Below, in pieces: positions 16,453 through 24,914 of a stretch of DNA of 64,000 bases. Both the position numbers and the translations under genes were made by a program. Every line of letters begins with the position of its first letter. Within the stretch, counting starts at the first letter, position 1. The DNA is taken from contig JANSXC010000017.1 of assembly GCA_024743115.1 (NCBI GenBank), positions 62,001-126,000 of the forward strand, written 5' to 3'. This DNA comes from a bacterium. Lineage in GTDB: Bacteria > Planctomycetota > UBA1135 > UBA2386. The notes under the pieces are model-generated. The model was given only the letters and a program-made list of their open reading frames with translations. It made no database searches and had not been told where the DNA came from.

Positions 16453-16521
16453 GCGTTGGCTGCTACCATCTGCCCCCCCTGCCCGAACGCCCGTACCGCC
16501 GAGCCGGCACCGAACCTACCC

Positions 16522-17238
16522 GTGAGTTCTCTCGACGCGATCTTCTTCGACATCGACGACACGCTGTTCTCGACGTCCGTGTTCGCGGACCAGGCGCGTC
16601 GGGCCGCGATCGATGCGATGCTGCGCGCCGGACTGCGCGCGGAACGGGACGTCGCCCTGCGGGAGCTACAGGACGTGATCGCCGAGTTCTCGAGCAACTA
16701 CGGCAACCATTTCGACAAGGTGCTCGACCGCCTCGGCAACGAGTCCTGGGAAGGCCAGAACCGCGCCGTGATCGTCGCAGCTGGCGTCGTCGCCTACCAC
16801 GACACCAAGTGGAGCAAGCTCAAGGTCTGGGACGACGTCTACGAGGTGCTGAAGTGGCTCGCCGAGCAGCCCATCCCCCGCGGCATCATCTCGGCCGGCA
16901 TCACGATCAAGCAGGCCGAGAAGGTCGTGCGCCTCGGTGTGCTCGAGTTCCTCACGCCGTCGGCGATCTTCTTCACCGACCAGGTCGGCTTCAGCAAGCC
17001 CAACCCAAAGCTCTATCGCCGCGTGCTCGAGCACCTGGACCTCGAGCCGGCGCGCTGCCTCTACGTCGGCGACAACCCAACCCACGACATCGACCCCTGC
17101 AACGACGAAGGCTGGAACACCGTCCGCATCCGGCGCGGCGGCCGCTACTCCACCGTCGACGGTCGGACGAAGCCGGATCACGAGATCAGCGACTTCTTCC
17201 AACTCCGCAAGCTGCTGCAGAACGAGTTCGGGCTCTAG
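16522..17238 (+). CDS. HAD-superfamily hydrolase, subfamily IA
   Basis: A likely cytosolic phosphatase. All four HAD motifs are visible: FFDIDDTLFST (motif I, nucleophile Asp first in DIDDT), GIISAGI (II), the Lys of VGFSKPNPK (III), and YVGDNPTHDID (IV). At 238 residues with a helical cap between motifs I and II it fits the archaeal/eukaryal-like subfamily IA phosphatases. GTG 16522 was chosen because it sits just before the conserved start; earlier in-frame starts run back into the terminator of secretin B. The substrate is unknown. It ends 16 nt from the convergent sulfotransferase gene. Confidence 0.88.
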   Translation: MSSLDAIFFDIDDTLFSTSVFADQARRAAIDAMLRAGLRAERDVALRELQDVIAEFSSNYGNHFDKVLDRLGNESWEGQNRAVIVAAGVVAYHDTKWSKLKVWDDVYEVLKWLAEQPIPRGIISAGITIKQAEKVVRLGVLEFLTPSAIFFTDQVGFSKPNPKLYRRVLEHLDLEPARCLYVGDNPTHDIDPCNDEGWNTVRIRRGGRYSTVDGRTKPDHEISDFFQLRKLLQNEFGL

Positions 17239-17254
17239 TCCAAACGGCCGCGGG

Positions 17255-18322
17255 CTAAGAATCGCGGCCGAGCGCCCGCGCCAGGACCCGGCGTAGCCCG
17301 CCGACGTGGAGGTCGCCCGGGTCGCAGCAACGATCGAGGTGCGCGATGGCCCGGTCGGCCAGGGTCGGGTCACCGATCTCTTCGAGCACCGCCCGCGCCA
17401 GACCACACGGCCCTTCGGCTGTCGGGATGGCGAACTCGGCCGGCGCCGCGATCGCATCGAGCGCATCGGCAAGAGCACCGTGAGGGTCTTTGGTTCGACG
17501 CATCCGCGCCCGCCGCATCAGGAACGAGCGGGTCTCCTCCGGCCACAGCTCCGGAGCCGGCAGCGAAGAACTCGCGGCAGCCCGCTCCAGCTCTGCGAGC
17601 CGGCCAGCATGCCGATCGTAATCGACGATGTAGCGCCCCGCGGGCGGCGAGACCTTGCGCATCCGCACCCACTCGGGTTCGACCACCGGGAGCCCGAGAA
17701 AGTCACAGACTCGCGGCCACAAGCGCCCGGTCGCGACGTCGTCCTCGTAGTCGAGTTCGAGCAGATCCGCAGCCGGAACGACGGACGCCATGAGGCGATG
17801 GCTGGCCACGGTCTCGCGCACATAGCTCTCGAGCTCCGCGTCTGAGATCGTGACGACCCGGTGCTCCGAGGCATTGGCCTCATCGCCACCGCCCGCTCCG
17901 GGACCACCGGCACCGCCCCCCGCCCGATGCCAGACTCCGGTCTGCTGTGCCCGCCGCAACGACCCCAACTGCGCCACGAGATCTCGCCGCCGCACGACGA
18001 CGAGCCGCACACCGAAGCCGTGGGTCCGGAGGCACCCCACGATCCGCCGTGCCGCCGCCAGCCCGGGCAACGCAATCTTGTTCCCGACCGCGAGGCTCGC
18101 GACCTCCCGCCCGGCAAAGTCATCGAACACCGCCGCCAGACTCTCGGTCCGCCCGGCCCGCGTCTCCCCCCGCCCGTTCACCCCATCCACGGCCGTCCAG
18201 AACACCGTGTCCGGCACCTCCCCGCTCGCCAGAGCCACATCCGGATGCCCCGCCAGATAGCTCTGCGTCACGGAAGTCCCACTCCGCTGCATCCCGACGA
18301 CCAAGAACCGCCGCAAACTCAC
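17255..18322 (-). CDS. Sulfotransferase-family protein
   Basis: A 355-residue protein starting with GTG at 18322. The N-terminal FLVVGMQRSGTSVTQSYLAG is the 5'-phosphosulfate-binding loop of PAPS-dependent sulfotransferases, followed by EVPDTVFW. A second PAPS-side region (GVRLVVVRRRDLVAQLGS) follows. Residues around 135-150 form a Gly-rich insert (GGGAGGPGAGGGDE) not usual for the family. It could sulfate a carbohydrate, lipid or protein; the acceptor cannot be read from the sequence. It is convergent with the HAD gene. A 265-nt gap with a structured inverted repeat lies upstream. Confidence 0.83.
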   Translation of the reverse strand: MSLRRFLVVGMQRSGTSVTQSYLAGHPDVALASGEVPDTVFWTAVDGVNGRGETRAGRTESLAAVFDDFAGREVASLAVGNKIALPGLAAARRIVGCLRTHGFGVRLVVVRRRDLVAQLGSLRRAQQTGVWHRAGGGAGGPGAGGGDEANASEHRVVTISDAELESYVRETVASHRLMASVVPAADLLELDYEDDVATGRLWPRVCDFLGLPVVEPEWVRMRKVSPPAGRYIVDYDRHAGRLAELERAAASSSLPAPELWPEETRSFLMRRARMRRTKDPHGALADALDAIAAPAEFAIPTAEGPCGLARAVLEEIGDPTLADRAIAHLDRCCDPGDLHVGGLRRVLARALGRDS

Positions 18323-18464
18323 TCCGCCACCAGAGCCACACCCAACCGATCAGCCACCCAGACAGGCTACCAGACCCCGGCACCGCCCCGCGCAACCCAG
18401 CCCCGATCCGATGCTGGGCGCAAAGCGCCCAGCGAGTCCAAAACAGCAAATGGCTGCGTCCTCC

Positions 18465-18577
18465 GCGTCAGAATCGTGCGCTGGCAAGGAAGCCAAACGA
18501 GCCGCGCGGAGGCGGCCTCTCGGCCGCTGAGCACGAGCGAGCGCAGGCTGACGCCGTCCAGCGCGCGATTCTGGCGT
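18465..18577. repeat. Long imperfect inverted repeat (structured intergenic element)
   Basis: Arms 18469-18484 and 18558-18573 match at 15 of 16 positions as reverse complements, and G-U pairs extend the stem to 18465 and 18577. An inner hairpin (GGCGGCC with GGCCGCT) sits in the loop region. It lies between the stop of the actin gene (18588) and the start of the sulfotransferase gene (18322), both on the minus strand. It could be a terminator without T run, an RNA processing site, or a mobile repeat remnant. Confidence 0.7.
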
Positions 18578-18587
18578 GGCCCGGTTG

Positions 18588-19670
18588 CTACTTGAGCTGT
18601 TCCCAGTAGTCAGCCGGCATGTCGTGCGCGATCTTCAGCGCGCCGTTGCTGCCGCCGTAGATCGGCTCCTCGATGCGGATGACCTTGCCGCCGCCGAGGC
18701 GTTCCTTCATCGCCTTCTCGATCGCCGAGTCGAGGCCCTTGAGCAGGGAGCCGCCGCCAGCGAGCAGAACGCGGTTCTTGAGCTTGTCCTGGAACTCGGG
18801 ATCGAAGGACGACACGAGCTCGTGGATGCCGCCGACGATCGGATCGACGAGGATCTTGCACGCGTTCTGCATCGCGTCGGTGAGATCGAACTCCGTCGGC
18901 TTGCCGTTGACGGGCAGCGTGACCATGGCGCGTTCGGAGGCGTCGCCGATGAAGCCGAAGCGCTCCTTCATCTCCTTGACCATCTGGATCGTCCGCTGCG
19001 CGCCGGGGCACTGCTTCTCGATCTCGGCGTCGAGCGCCGCGTCGATCGCATCGCCCGCGACGTCGAACGTCAGCTGGTCGGTATCCTCGGGCATCGTGCC
19101 GTGCATGCGGCAGAGGTCGGTCGTGCCGGCACCGATGTCGATGACGAGCACGTCCTCGAGCCACTCGAGGCCATAGGCGACCGCGAACGGCTCGCTGCAG
19201 AGCATCACCGAGTCGACGCTCGCGCGCGCGGCCTCGAGGATCGCCTCGCGGTTTTTCATCGACGCCTCGGCCGGGCAACCGATCACGCAGTAGATCAACT
19301 CGTCCTGGCGCGGCTTCGACAGCCGGATCGCTTCGCTGATCAGGTCCTGCGCGGCCTTGAGGTTGGCCTTGGCTTCGGCATCCATCTCGGCGTCGCCGGT
19401 GTACTTGAGCACGCCCTTCTCGAGCGGCTTGTACATCTTGAGCGACAAGCGCTTCTCGAGCGCTTCGGTGCCGAACAGCACGTCGCGCTTGAGCAGCTTG
19501 CGGCTCACGACGTCCTTCGGGTAACCGACCATCGAGTGGACGGTCTCGCGCACACCATTGCTCGCGGAGACGGAGGTGCGGGACGTGCCTAGGTCCATCC
19601 CGATGTAGAGCACGCCGTGGTCTTTCTCGGGCGCGGCCGGCTCGTCCGGCGTCTGAGGCGTATCGGTCAT
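18588..19670 (-). CDS. MamK-like bacterial actin (actin/Hsp70-fold ATPase)
   Basis: A 360-residue actin-family protein. Phosphate loop 1 is YIGMDLGTSRTSV (about residues 22-34), phosphate loop 2 is VIDIGAGTTDL (176-186), and the adenosine motif is LLAGGGSLLKG (302-312). From memory, it shares runs specific to the magnetosome actin MamK: SMVGYPKDVVSRKLL near the N-terminus, SEPFAVAYGLEWLEDVLVID in the middle (E160 matches the catalytic Glu of MamK), and MPADYWEQL at the very end. General MreB and ParM lack these. A filament-forming role is therefore likely. It is the last gene of a three-gene operon, 18 nt after the coiled-coil gene, with AGGA upstream of the ATG. No other magnetosome gene is present, so a role other than magnetosome alignment is expected. 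Confidence 0.88.
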   Translation of the reverse strand: MTDTPQTPDEPAAPEKDHGVLYIGMDLGTSRTSVSASNGVRETVHSMVGYPKDVVSRKLLKRDVLFGTEALEKRLSLKMYKPLEKGVLKYTGDAEMDAEAKANLKAAQDLISEAIRLSKPRQDELIYCVIGCPAEASMKNREAILEAARASVDSVMLCSEPFAVAYGLEWLEDVLVIDIGAGTTDLCRMHGTMPEDTDQLTFDVAGDAIDAALDAEIEKQCPGAQRTIQMVKEMKERFGFIGDASERAMVTLPVNGKPTEFDLTDAMQNACKILVDPIVGGIHELVSSFDPEFQDKLKNRVLLAGGGSLLKGLDSAIEKAMKERLGGGKVIRIEEPIYGGSNGALKIAHDMPADYWEQLK

Positions 19671-19688
19671 CTTGCGTTCCTGTCGGAC

Positions 19689-20462
19689 TTACCCTTTCTG
19701 CAGTTTCAGGTTGGCCTTGAAGATCTCGGACATCAGCTCCTTCTTCTTCCCCGCGTGCGCGTCACCCTGACCGATGCCCTGCACTTCGCGGTAGATGGAG
19801 GAGATGCCTTCGTCGATGTTCTTCATCGCCGAGACTTGCTGGAGTCGGTTCTCGGTGAGAGCCAGGGAATCGTTGAGCTTCTTGATGCGGCGCTGCAGGT
19901 TGTCGACCTCACGGTCGCGCAGCGCGGCGCGTGCTTCTTCGGTGGCTTTGCGCTCGCCCGTGACGATGTCCATCACGAGCTCGATGACCTTGCCCTCGGC
20001 GTTCGCCATCGGTGTCGAGCCCAGCGAGCGCATCACCTCGGCGACCTTCTGGGCGATCACAGCGTTCTCGCCTTCGTATTGCGCGGCGACCTCCGCCGCG
20101 CCTTCTTCGAGCCGCAGCTGCAGCTCCTGCTCCTGCGTCGAGAGATCGCGCCGCAGCTGATCGACCTCTTCTTCGGCCCGCTCTTTCTGCTTCTCGATCG
20201 CGCTCTTTTCGCGCTGCAGGTCCTCGTTCGAACGCATCAGCCGCACGAACTCGGCCTTGGTCGCGTCCGCAACCGCCTCGCGCTCCATGCCGACGAGCTT
20301 GCTCTTGAGGCTCTTGTGCACCGCGGTCTCGACGAGCGCGACGATGCGGTCCATGCCGAGCACGTTGACGTTCTGGACGCCCTTCTTCTTGAGGCTGTCG
20401 ACGGACGTGCGGAACGCCATCTGGCGCACGGCATCCTTGAGCGACTCCTTGAAGCCCGCCAT
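19689..20462 (-). CDS. Coiled-coil protein of the actin operon
   Basis: A 257-residue protein with no signal peptide or membrane span. Residues 80-130 are a strong coiled coil (REKSAIEKQKERAEEEVDQL...), and a second coiled coil lies near 165-215 (EARAALRDREVDNLQRRIKK). The ends are less charged and may be binding sites. I recognise no family. The start overlaps the stop of the upstream ATPase gene by one base (TGATG) and has a GGAGG ribosome site, so translation is coupled. Long coiled coils next to bacterial actins often anchor or bundle filaments, so a filament partner is a reasonable inference. Confidence 0.85.
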   Translation of the reverse strand: MAGFKESLKDAVRQMAFRTSVDSLKKKGVQNVNVLGMDRIVALVETAVHKSLKSKLVGMEREAVADATKAEFVRLMRSNEDLQREKSAIEKQKERAEEEVDQLRRDLSTQEQELQLRLEEGAAEVAAQYEGENAVIAQKVAEVMRSLGSTPMANAEGKVIELVMDIVTGERKATEEARAALRDREVDNLQRRIKKLNDSLALTENRLQQVSAMKNIDEGISSIYREVQGIGQGDAHAGKKKELMSEIFKANLKLQKG

Positions 20463-21232
20463 CAGTCCTCCGTGACCTCACGTGGCTCGTAAGCCAGCCG
20501 CCGATCGCTGTCGGGATCCTGGCCGCGAACACCGTTGACGAAGGTGCCGAGCACGTTGCCGCCCATGTCCGAGAGCACGCGCACGGCATCGCGGGTCTGC
20601 CCCTTGAGCGACTGTTCGAGCTGCACGACCATCAGCGTGCCGTCCGCACGCGCCGAGAGCACGCCGGCATCGGTCGACGGCAAGACGGGCGGCGTGTCGA
20701 TGACGATGTATTGGAACCGCTCCTTGAGACGCTGGAACAGATCGTCGATGCGCGAGACGCCGAGGATCTCGGCCGGGTTGCCGACCGTCGAGCCGGCACC
20801 GAGCAGCTGCAGGTTGCGATAGCCCGCGGGGCGCAGCGCCTCATCGAGCGTCGCGTTCCCGAGCAGGACGTCCGAGAATCCGGGGCCGGGATTGAGGTTG
20901 AGGTAGCGCTCGCAGCTCGGCCGGCGCAAGTCGGCGTCAACGACGACGACCTTCTGCCACTCGAGCTCGGAGAACGCCATCGCGAGATTGAGCGCGCTGA
21001 CGGACTTGCCCTCGCCGCGCACCGCCGAGGTGATGACGAGGGTCTTGGGTTCGCCGTCGGGATTCATCGCCACGAGCCGGTTGCGCAACGAACGCACCTG
21101 CTCCGCACGAAACCCGGCGGGTTCGTGGAACATCACGAGGAACGAATTGACGGCCTCGTCGACGACGACGACGAAATCACCGCTCGGCGGTGTCTTCGCG
21201 CCGGCGTCAGCGGACTTCTGACGACGAAACAT
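20462..21232 (-). CDS. ParA/MinD-fold ATPase of BY-kinase (CpsD/CapB) type
   Basis: A 256-residue cytosolic ATPase. Walker A is SAVRGEGKS (69-77), Walker A' is DADLRRP (99-105), a form typical of bacterial tyrosine kinases, and Walker B is IVIDTPP (166-172). An EPAGFRAEQVRSLRNRL segment before Walker A also fits CpsD/CapB/Wzc kinases. The usual tyrosine-rich C-terminal tail is missing; the last 25 residues contain a single Tyr. No Wzz-like membrane activator is fused or adjacent. It could be a kinase without self-phosphorylation cluster, or a ParA-like positioning ATPase. It is the first gene of the operon with the coiled-coil protein and the actin. Confidence 0.88.
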   Translation of the reverse strand: MFRRQKSADAGAKTPPSGDFVVVVDEAVNSFLVMFHEPAGFRAEQVRSLRNRLVAMNPDGEPKTLVITSAVRGEGKSVSALNLAMAFSELEWQKVVVVDADLRRPSCERYLNLNPGPGFSDVLLGNATLDEALRPAGYRNLQLLGAGSTVGNPAEILGVSRIDDLFQRLKERFQYIVIDTPPVLPSTDAGVLSARADGTLMVVQLEQSLKGQTRDAVRVLSDMGGNVLGTFVNGVRGQDPDSDRRLAYEPREVTED

Positions 21233-21267
21233 GCTGACTGGCGTGCTGGATCAGGGTTACGAGTGCG

Positions 21268-21285
21268 GTCGACGAACACGTCGAC
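21268..21285. promoter_or_regulatory. Palindrome in the leader of the actin operon
   Basis: GTCGACG (21268-21274) and CGTCGAC (21279-21285) with a 4-nt spacer, 36 nt upstream of the ATPase start. It could be an operator or RNA hairpin. A TATAAA on the minus strand near 21443-21448 is the best -10 candidate further upstream, just after the hutU stop, but no good -35 partner is seen. Confidence 0.4.
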
Positions 21286-21479
21286 ATCACGGGCCTACCC
21301 GACCTGCCACGTTGGTTCTTTTCGGTTCGTGGCCGGGCGGGACTTGCTGCAGAGGCAAGATCGGTTGCTGAATCGAGACGCAGAGCAGGGAGCGACACGG
21401 GGAAACCACCATGACAACGGTGGAATGCGGCGAACGTGTACGAACTTTATACCAGCAAGTAGACGCGATTGCCGCCGAG

Positions 21480-23129
21480 TTACCCACCCAGATCGACCCC
21501 GCGTTCGGCCGCGAACGCCTGCGCCGCCTCGTAGCCGGCGTCCGCGTGACGCATCACGCCGATGCCGGGATCGCAGGTGAACACGCGCTGGATCCGCGCC
21601 GCCGCCGCCGGGGTGCCGTCCGCGACCGTGACCTGCCCGGCATGGATCGACTTGCCCATGCCCACCCCGCCGCCGTGGTGCACCGAGACCCAGGTCGCAC
21701 CCGACGCCACCGCGAGCATGGCATTGAGCAGCGGCCAGTCGGCGACCGCGTCACTGCCGTCCTTCATCGCCTCCGTCTCGCGATAGGGCGACGCGACCGA
21801 CCCGCAGTCGAGGTGGTCGCGGCCGAACACGACCGGCGCCTCGATCTCGCCCTTCTGGACCAGCTCGTTCACGGCCAACCCGAAGCGCGCCCGTTCGCCG
21901 TAGCCGAGCCACAGGATGCGCGACGGCAGGCCCTGGAACGAGATCTGCTTGCGAGCCTTCTCGATCCAGGTCCTCAGCGACTCGTTGTCGCCGAACATCT
22001 CGAGCGCCAGCTCGTCGGTGCGCGCGATGTCCGCGGGGTTGCCGCTGAGCGCGACCCAACGGAACGGTCCGCGCCCCTCACAGAACAGCGGCCGGATGTA
22101 CTCGGGGATGAACCCCTTGATCCGGAACGCCTCGGCAACGCCGGCGTCGCGCGCCTCGGTGCGGATGTTGTTGCCGTAGTCGAACGTGATCGCGCCCTTC
22201 TCCTGCAACTCGAGCATGAGCGCGACGTGCTGCGCGCACGTCCGGCGCGATTCGACGAGGTAGGCCTTCGGATCGCGCTCGCGCAGCTCGTTGGCCTGCT
22301 CGACGGTCATGCCGTCGGGCACGTAGCCGATGAGCATGTCGTGGGCCGAGGTCTGATCCGTGAGCAGGTCCGGCACGTGGCCGCTGTCGCGCACGACCGT
22401 CAGCAGCTCGGTCGCGTTGCACGGCACGCCGATCGACCAGGCTTGCCCCGCGGCCTTCTTCTGCATCGCGACCTCGAGCGCCTGCTTCGGATCGTCGATC
22501 AGCTCGTCGAGGTACTTCGTCTCGAGGCGCTTCTCGATACGCCAACGTTCGACGTCCGCGGCGAGGCACACACCCCCTGCCATCGTGACCGCGAGCGGCT
22601 GCGCGCCGCCCATCCCGCCGAGCCCGGCGGTGATCGTGAGCTTGCCCTTCAGGTCGCCGTCGAAGTGCTTCTTGCCGGCCGCGACGAACGTCTCGTAGGT
22701 GCCCTGCACGATGCCCTGACTGCCGATGTAGATCCAACTGCCAGCGGTCATCTGCCCATACATCATCAGCCCGAGCGCATCGAGCCGCCGAAACTCGTCC
22801 CAGTTGGCCCAGTCACCGACGAGGTTGCTGTTGGCGATCAGCACGCGCGGCGCATCCGGATGCGTCTTCATCACACCGACGCACTTGCCCGACTGCACCA
22901 GCATCGATTCGTCGGGCTGCAGGCGCTGCAGCGTCGCCAGGATCTTGTCGAGCGCCTCGTGATTGCGGGCCGCCTTGCCGAGCCCGCCGTAGACGATCAG
23001 CTGGGACGGATCCTCGGCCACCTCGGCGTCGAGGTTGTTCTGGATCATGCGGAACGCGGCCTCGATCTGCCAATTGGCACAGTGGAGCTTCGTGCCCCGC
23101 GGGGCCTGGAACGACGCGGATTGCTGCAT
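21480..23129 (-). CDS. hutU: Urocanate hydratase
   Basis: Second step of histidine degradation: converts urocanate to imidazolone propionate using tightly bound NAD. The 549-residue length is normal. Typical urocanase blocks are visible: [74 protein letters not shown] and, near the C-terminus, [21 protein letters not shown] 23129 is preferred over a TTG two codons upstream. It lies 90 nt after hutH on the same strand. The other hut genes (hutI, hutG or hutF) are not in the window. Confidence 0.97.
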   Translation of the reverse strand: MQQSASFQAPRGTKLHCANWQIEAAFRMIQNNLDAEVAEDPSQLIVYGGLGKAARNHEALDKILATLQRLQPDESMLVQSGKCVGVMKTHPDAPRVLIANSNLVGDWANWDEFRRLDALGLMMYGQMTAGSWIYIGSQGIVQGTYETFVAAGKKHFDGDLKGKLTITAGLGGMGGAQPLAVTMAGGVCLAADVERWRIEKRLETKYLDELIDDPKQALEVAMQKKAAGQAWSIGVPCNATELLTVVRDSGHVPDLLTDQTSAHDMLIGYVPDGMTVEQANELRERDPKAYLVESRRTCAQHVALMLELQEKGAITFDYGNNIRTEARDAGVAEAFRIKGFIPEYIRPLFCEGRGPFRWVALSGNPADIARTDELALEMFGDNESLRTWIEKARKQISFQGLPSRILWLGYGERARFGLAVNELVQKGEIEAPVVFGRDHLDCGSVASPYRETEAMKDGSDAVADWPLLNAMLAVASGATWVSVHHGGGVGMGKSIHAGQVTVADGTPAAAARIQRVFTCDPGIGVMRHADAGYEAAQAFAAERGVDLGG

Positions 23130-23219
23130 CCGCAAGACGATAGGGCGCGGCCCGTTCTGGAGTCCACAGCGGTCGTCGAACAGGCTCCTGGAGCCCGAGA
23201 TCAGGGCGCCGGAGCCCGC

Positions 23220-24749
23220 TCAGACCGCGAGCAACCCAGCGGCCTTCTCCGCAGCCGCCGCGATCGTGCCCGTCGCGACCAGCTCCTCGGCAACCGCGAG
23301 ATCCGGGGCGAGGAAGCGGTCACCCGCGAGCGCCTTCACACGCCGCCGCAGCGCCTTGTAGGCCGCCGCGACCCCCTTGCCCGGCGAGAGGCCGTCGCCG
23401 AGGTCGAGCCCCTGCGCCGCGCAGAGCAACTCGATGCCGAGCACCTTCTGCGTGTTCTTCGCGACCACGGCCGCGTGGCGCGCCGCGGTCACTCCCATCG
23501 AAACGTGATCCTCACGATTGGCCGAGGTCGGGATCGTGTCGACGCTCGCCGGATGCGCGAGCGTCTTGTTCTCGCTCGCGAGGGACGCGGCGACGACCTG
23601 CGGAATCATGAATCCGCTCTCGAGCCCGGGGTTCTTTGCGAGGAACGGCGGCAGGCCCGAGATGTCGGGATTGACGAGCTGCTCGATGCGGCGCTCGCTG
23701 ATGTTCGCCAGCGTGCTCAGCGCGATTGCGAGATAGTCGAGCGCCTGGCTGACCGGCTGGCCGTGGAAGTTGCCGGCACTGACGACGTCCGCGCCCGCGA
23801 ACACGAGTGGGTTGTCCGTGACGGAGTTGGCCTCGGTGACGAGCACGTCGAGCGCATACCGGATGCCGTCCTTGGCTGCGCCGTGCACCTGCGGCGCGCA
23901 GCGCAGCGAGTAGGCGTCCTGCACCTTCGTACAGTCCTTGTGACTCGGCATGATCTTGCTGCCCTTGAGCAACGCGCGGAGGTTGTCCGCCGTCGCGAGC
24001 TGGCCGGGATGCGGCCGCAGCTCGTGCACCTTGTCGGCGAACGGTCGCTCGCTGCCGTGCAGCGCTTCGACCGTCATTGCGCACGCGACGTCGGCGGTGC
24101 GCGCGGTCACGAGCGCGTCGTAGACCGCGAGGCAGCCGATCGCGGTCATGATCTGCGTGCCGTTGATCAACGCGAGCCCCTCCTTCTCGGCGAGTTCGAG
24201 CGGCTCCCGCCCGACACGCCGCAGTGCGGCCTTGCCGGAGATCACCTTGTTGCCGCTGTGAACCTGCCCGCGGCCGATCAGCGGCAGCGCCATGTGACTC
24301 AGCGGCGCGAGATCCCCCGACGCCCCGACCGAACCCTGCGACGGGATCACCGGGATCAGATCGTTCTCGAACAGCGCGAGTGCCTGGTCGAGCAGTTCCA
24401 ACCGCACGCCAGAGTTGCCGAGCGCGAGGTTGTGGATGCGGAGCGCGAACGCCAGCCGACTTACTTCGACGGGCAACGACTCGCCGACGCCGGTCGCATG
24501 GCTCAACAGCAGGTTGCGCTGCAATCGCGCGAGCTGGTGGGCGGGAATCCGAACACCGGCGAGCTTGCCGAAGCCCGTGTTGATGCCGTAGATCGTCGCG
24601 CCGCCGGCGACCGCGCGCTCGACCTCGGCTCGACTTCGACGCACCCCGGCGCGGACCTCGCGCGACAGCTTCAGGCGAGCGCCGTCGCGCGCGATCGCGA
24701 CGAACGCGGCGAGCGGCAGGGTCGGATCACCGAGAGCGATAGTGGGCAC
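23220..24749 (-). CDS. hutH: Histidine ammonia-lyase
   Basis: First step of histidine degradation: removes ammonia from histidine to give urocanate. The self-formed MIO cofactor site is seen as GSVGASGDLAPLSHMAL (Ala-Ser-Gly). YGINTGFGKLA near the N-terminus and the QDAYSLRCAPQVHGA block match the family. Length 509 is normal. The start is GTG at 24749, the first after the divergent intergenic region, just upstream of a typical N-terminus. It forms a two-gene unit with hutU. Confidence 0.97.
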   Translation of the reverse strand: MPTIALGDPTLPLAAFVAIARDGARLKLSREVRAGVRRSRAEVERAVAGGATIYGINTGFGKLAGVRIPAHQLARLQRNLLLSHATGVGESLPVEVSRLAFALRIHNLALGNSGVRLELLDQALALFENDLIPVIPSQGSVGASGDLAPLSHMALPLIGRGQVHSGNKVISGKAALRRVGREPLELAEKEGLALINGTQIMTAIGCLAVYDALVTARTADVACAMTVEALHGSERPFADKVHELRPHPGQLATADNLRALLKGSKIMPSHKDCTKVQDAYSLRCAPQVHGAAKDGIRYALDVLVTEANSVTDNPLVFAGADVVSAGNFHGQPVSQALDYLAIALSTLANISERRIEQLVNPDISGLPPFLAKNPGLESGFMIPQVVAASLASENKTLAHPASVDTIPTSANREDHVSMGVTAARHAAVVAKNTQKVLGIELLCAAQGLDLGDGLSPGKGVAAAYKALRRRVKALAGDRFLAPDLAVAEELVATGTIAAAAEKAAGLLAV

Positions 24750-24914
24750 GGGCGGACGCTAGCGAGGGGAACACACGGCGCCAAGCGCCGAAGTGGCAAG
24801 AGCTGCCCGCATTCCGCCGGATTTTTTGTCACGCCCACCGCTGGCGGGCGGCCGAACGGATCGCGCCCCCGAGACGCCCACCATCACGACCACCACCGTC
24901 AACGGATCGAACCC

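Noticed and set aside
18588-21232. A magnetosome gene island
   Set aside because: Only the actin resembles a magnetosome protein; no mamA, mamB, mamE, mamM or mamQ-like gene is seen.
21411-24914. A very long open plus-strand frame over hutU and hutH
   Set aside because: It is antisense to two well-conserved genes and has Arg/Asp/Val-rich composition typical of shadow frames in GC-rich DNA. The real gene in this frame starts at 24915 with a signal peptide.
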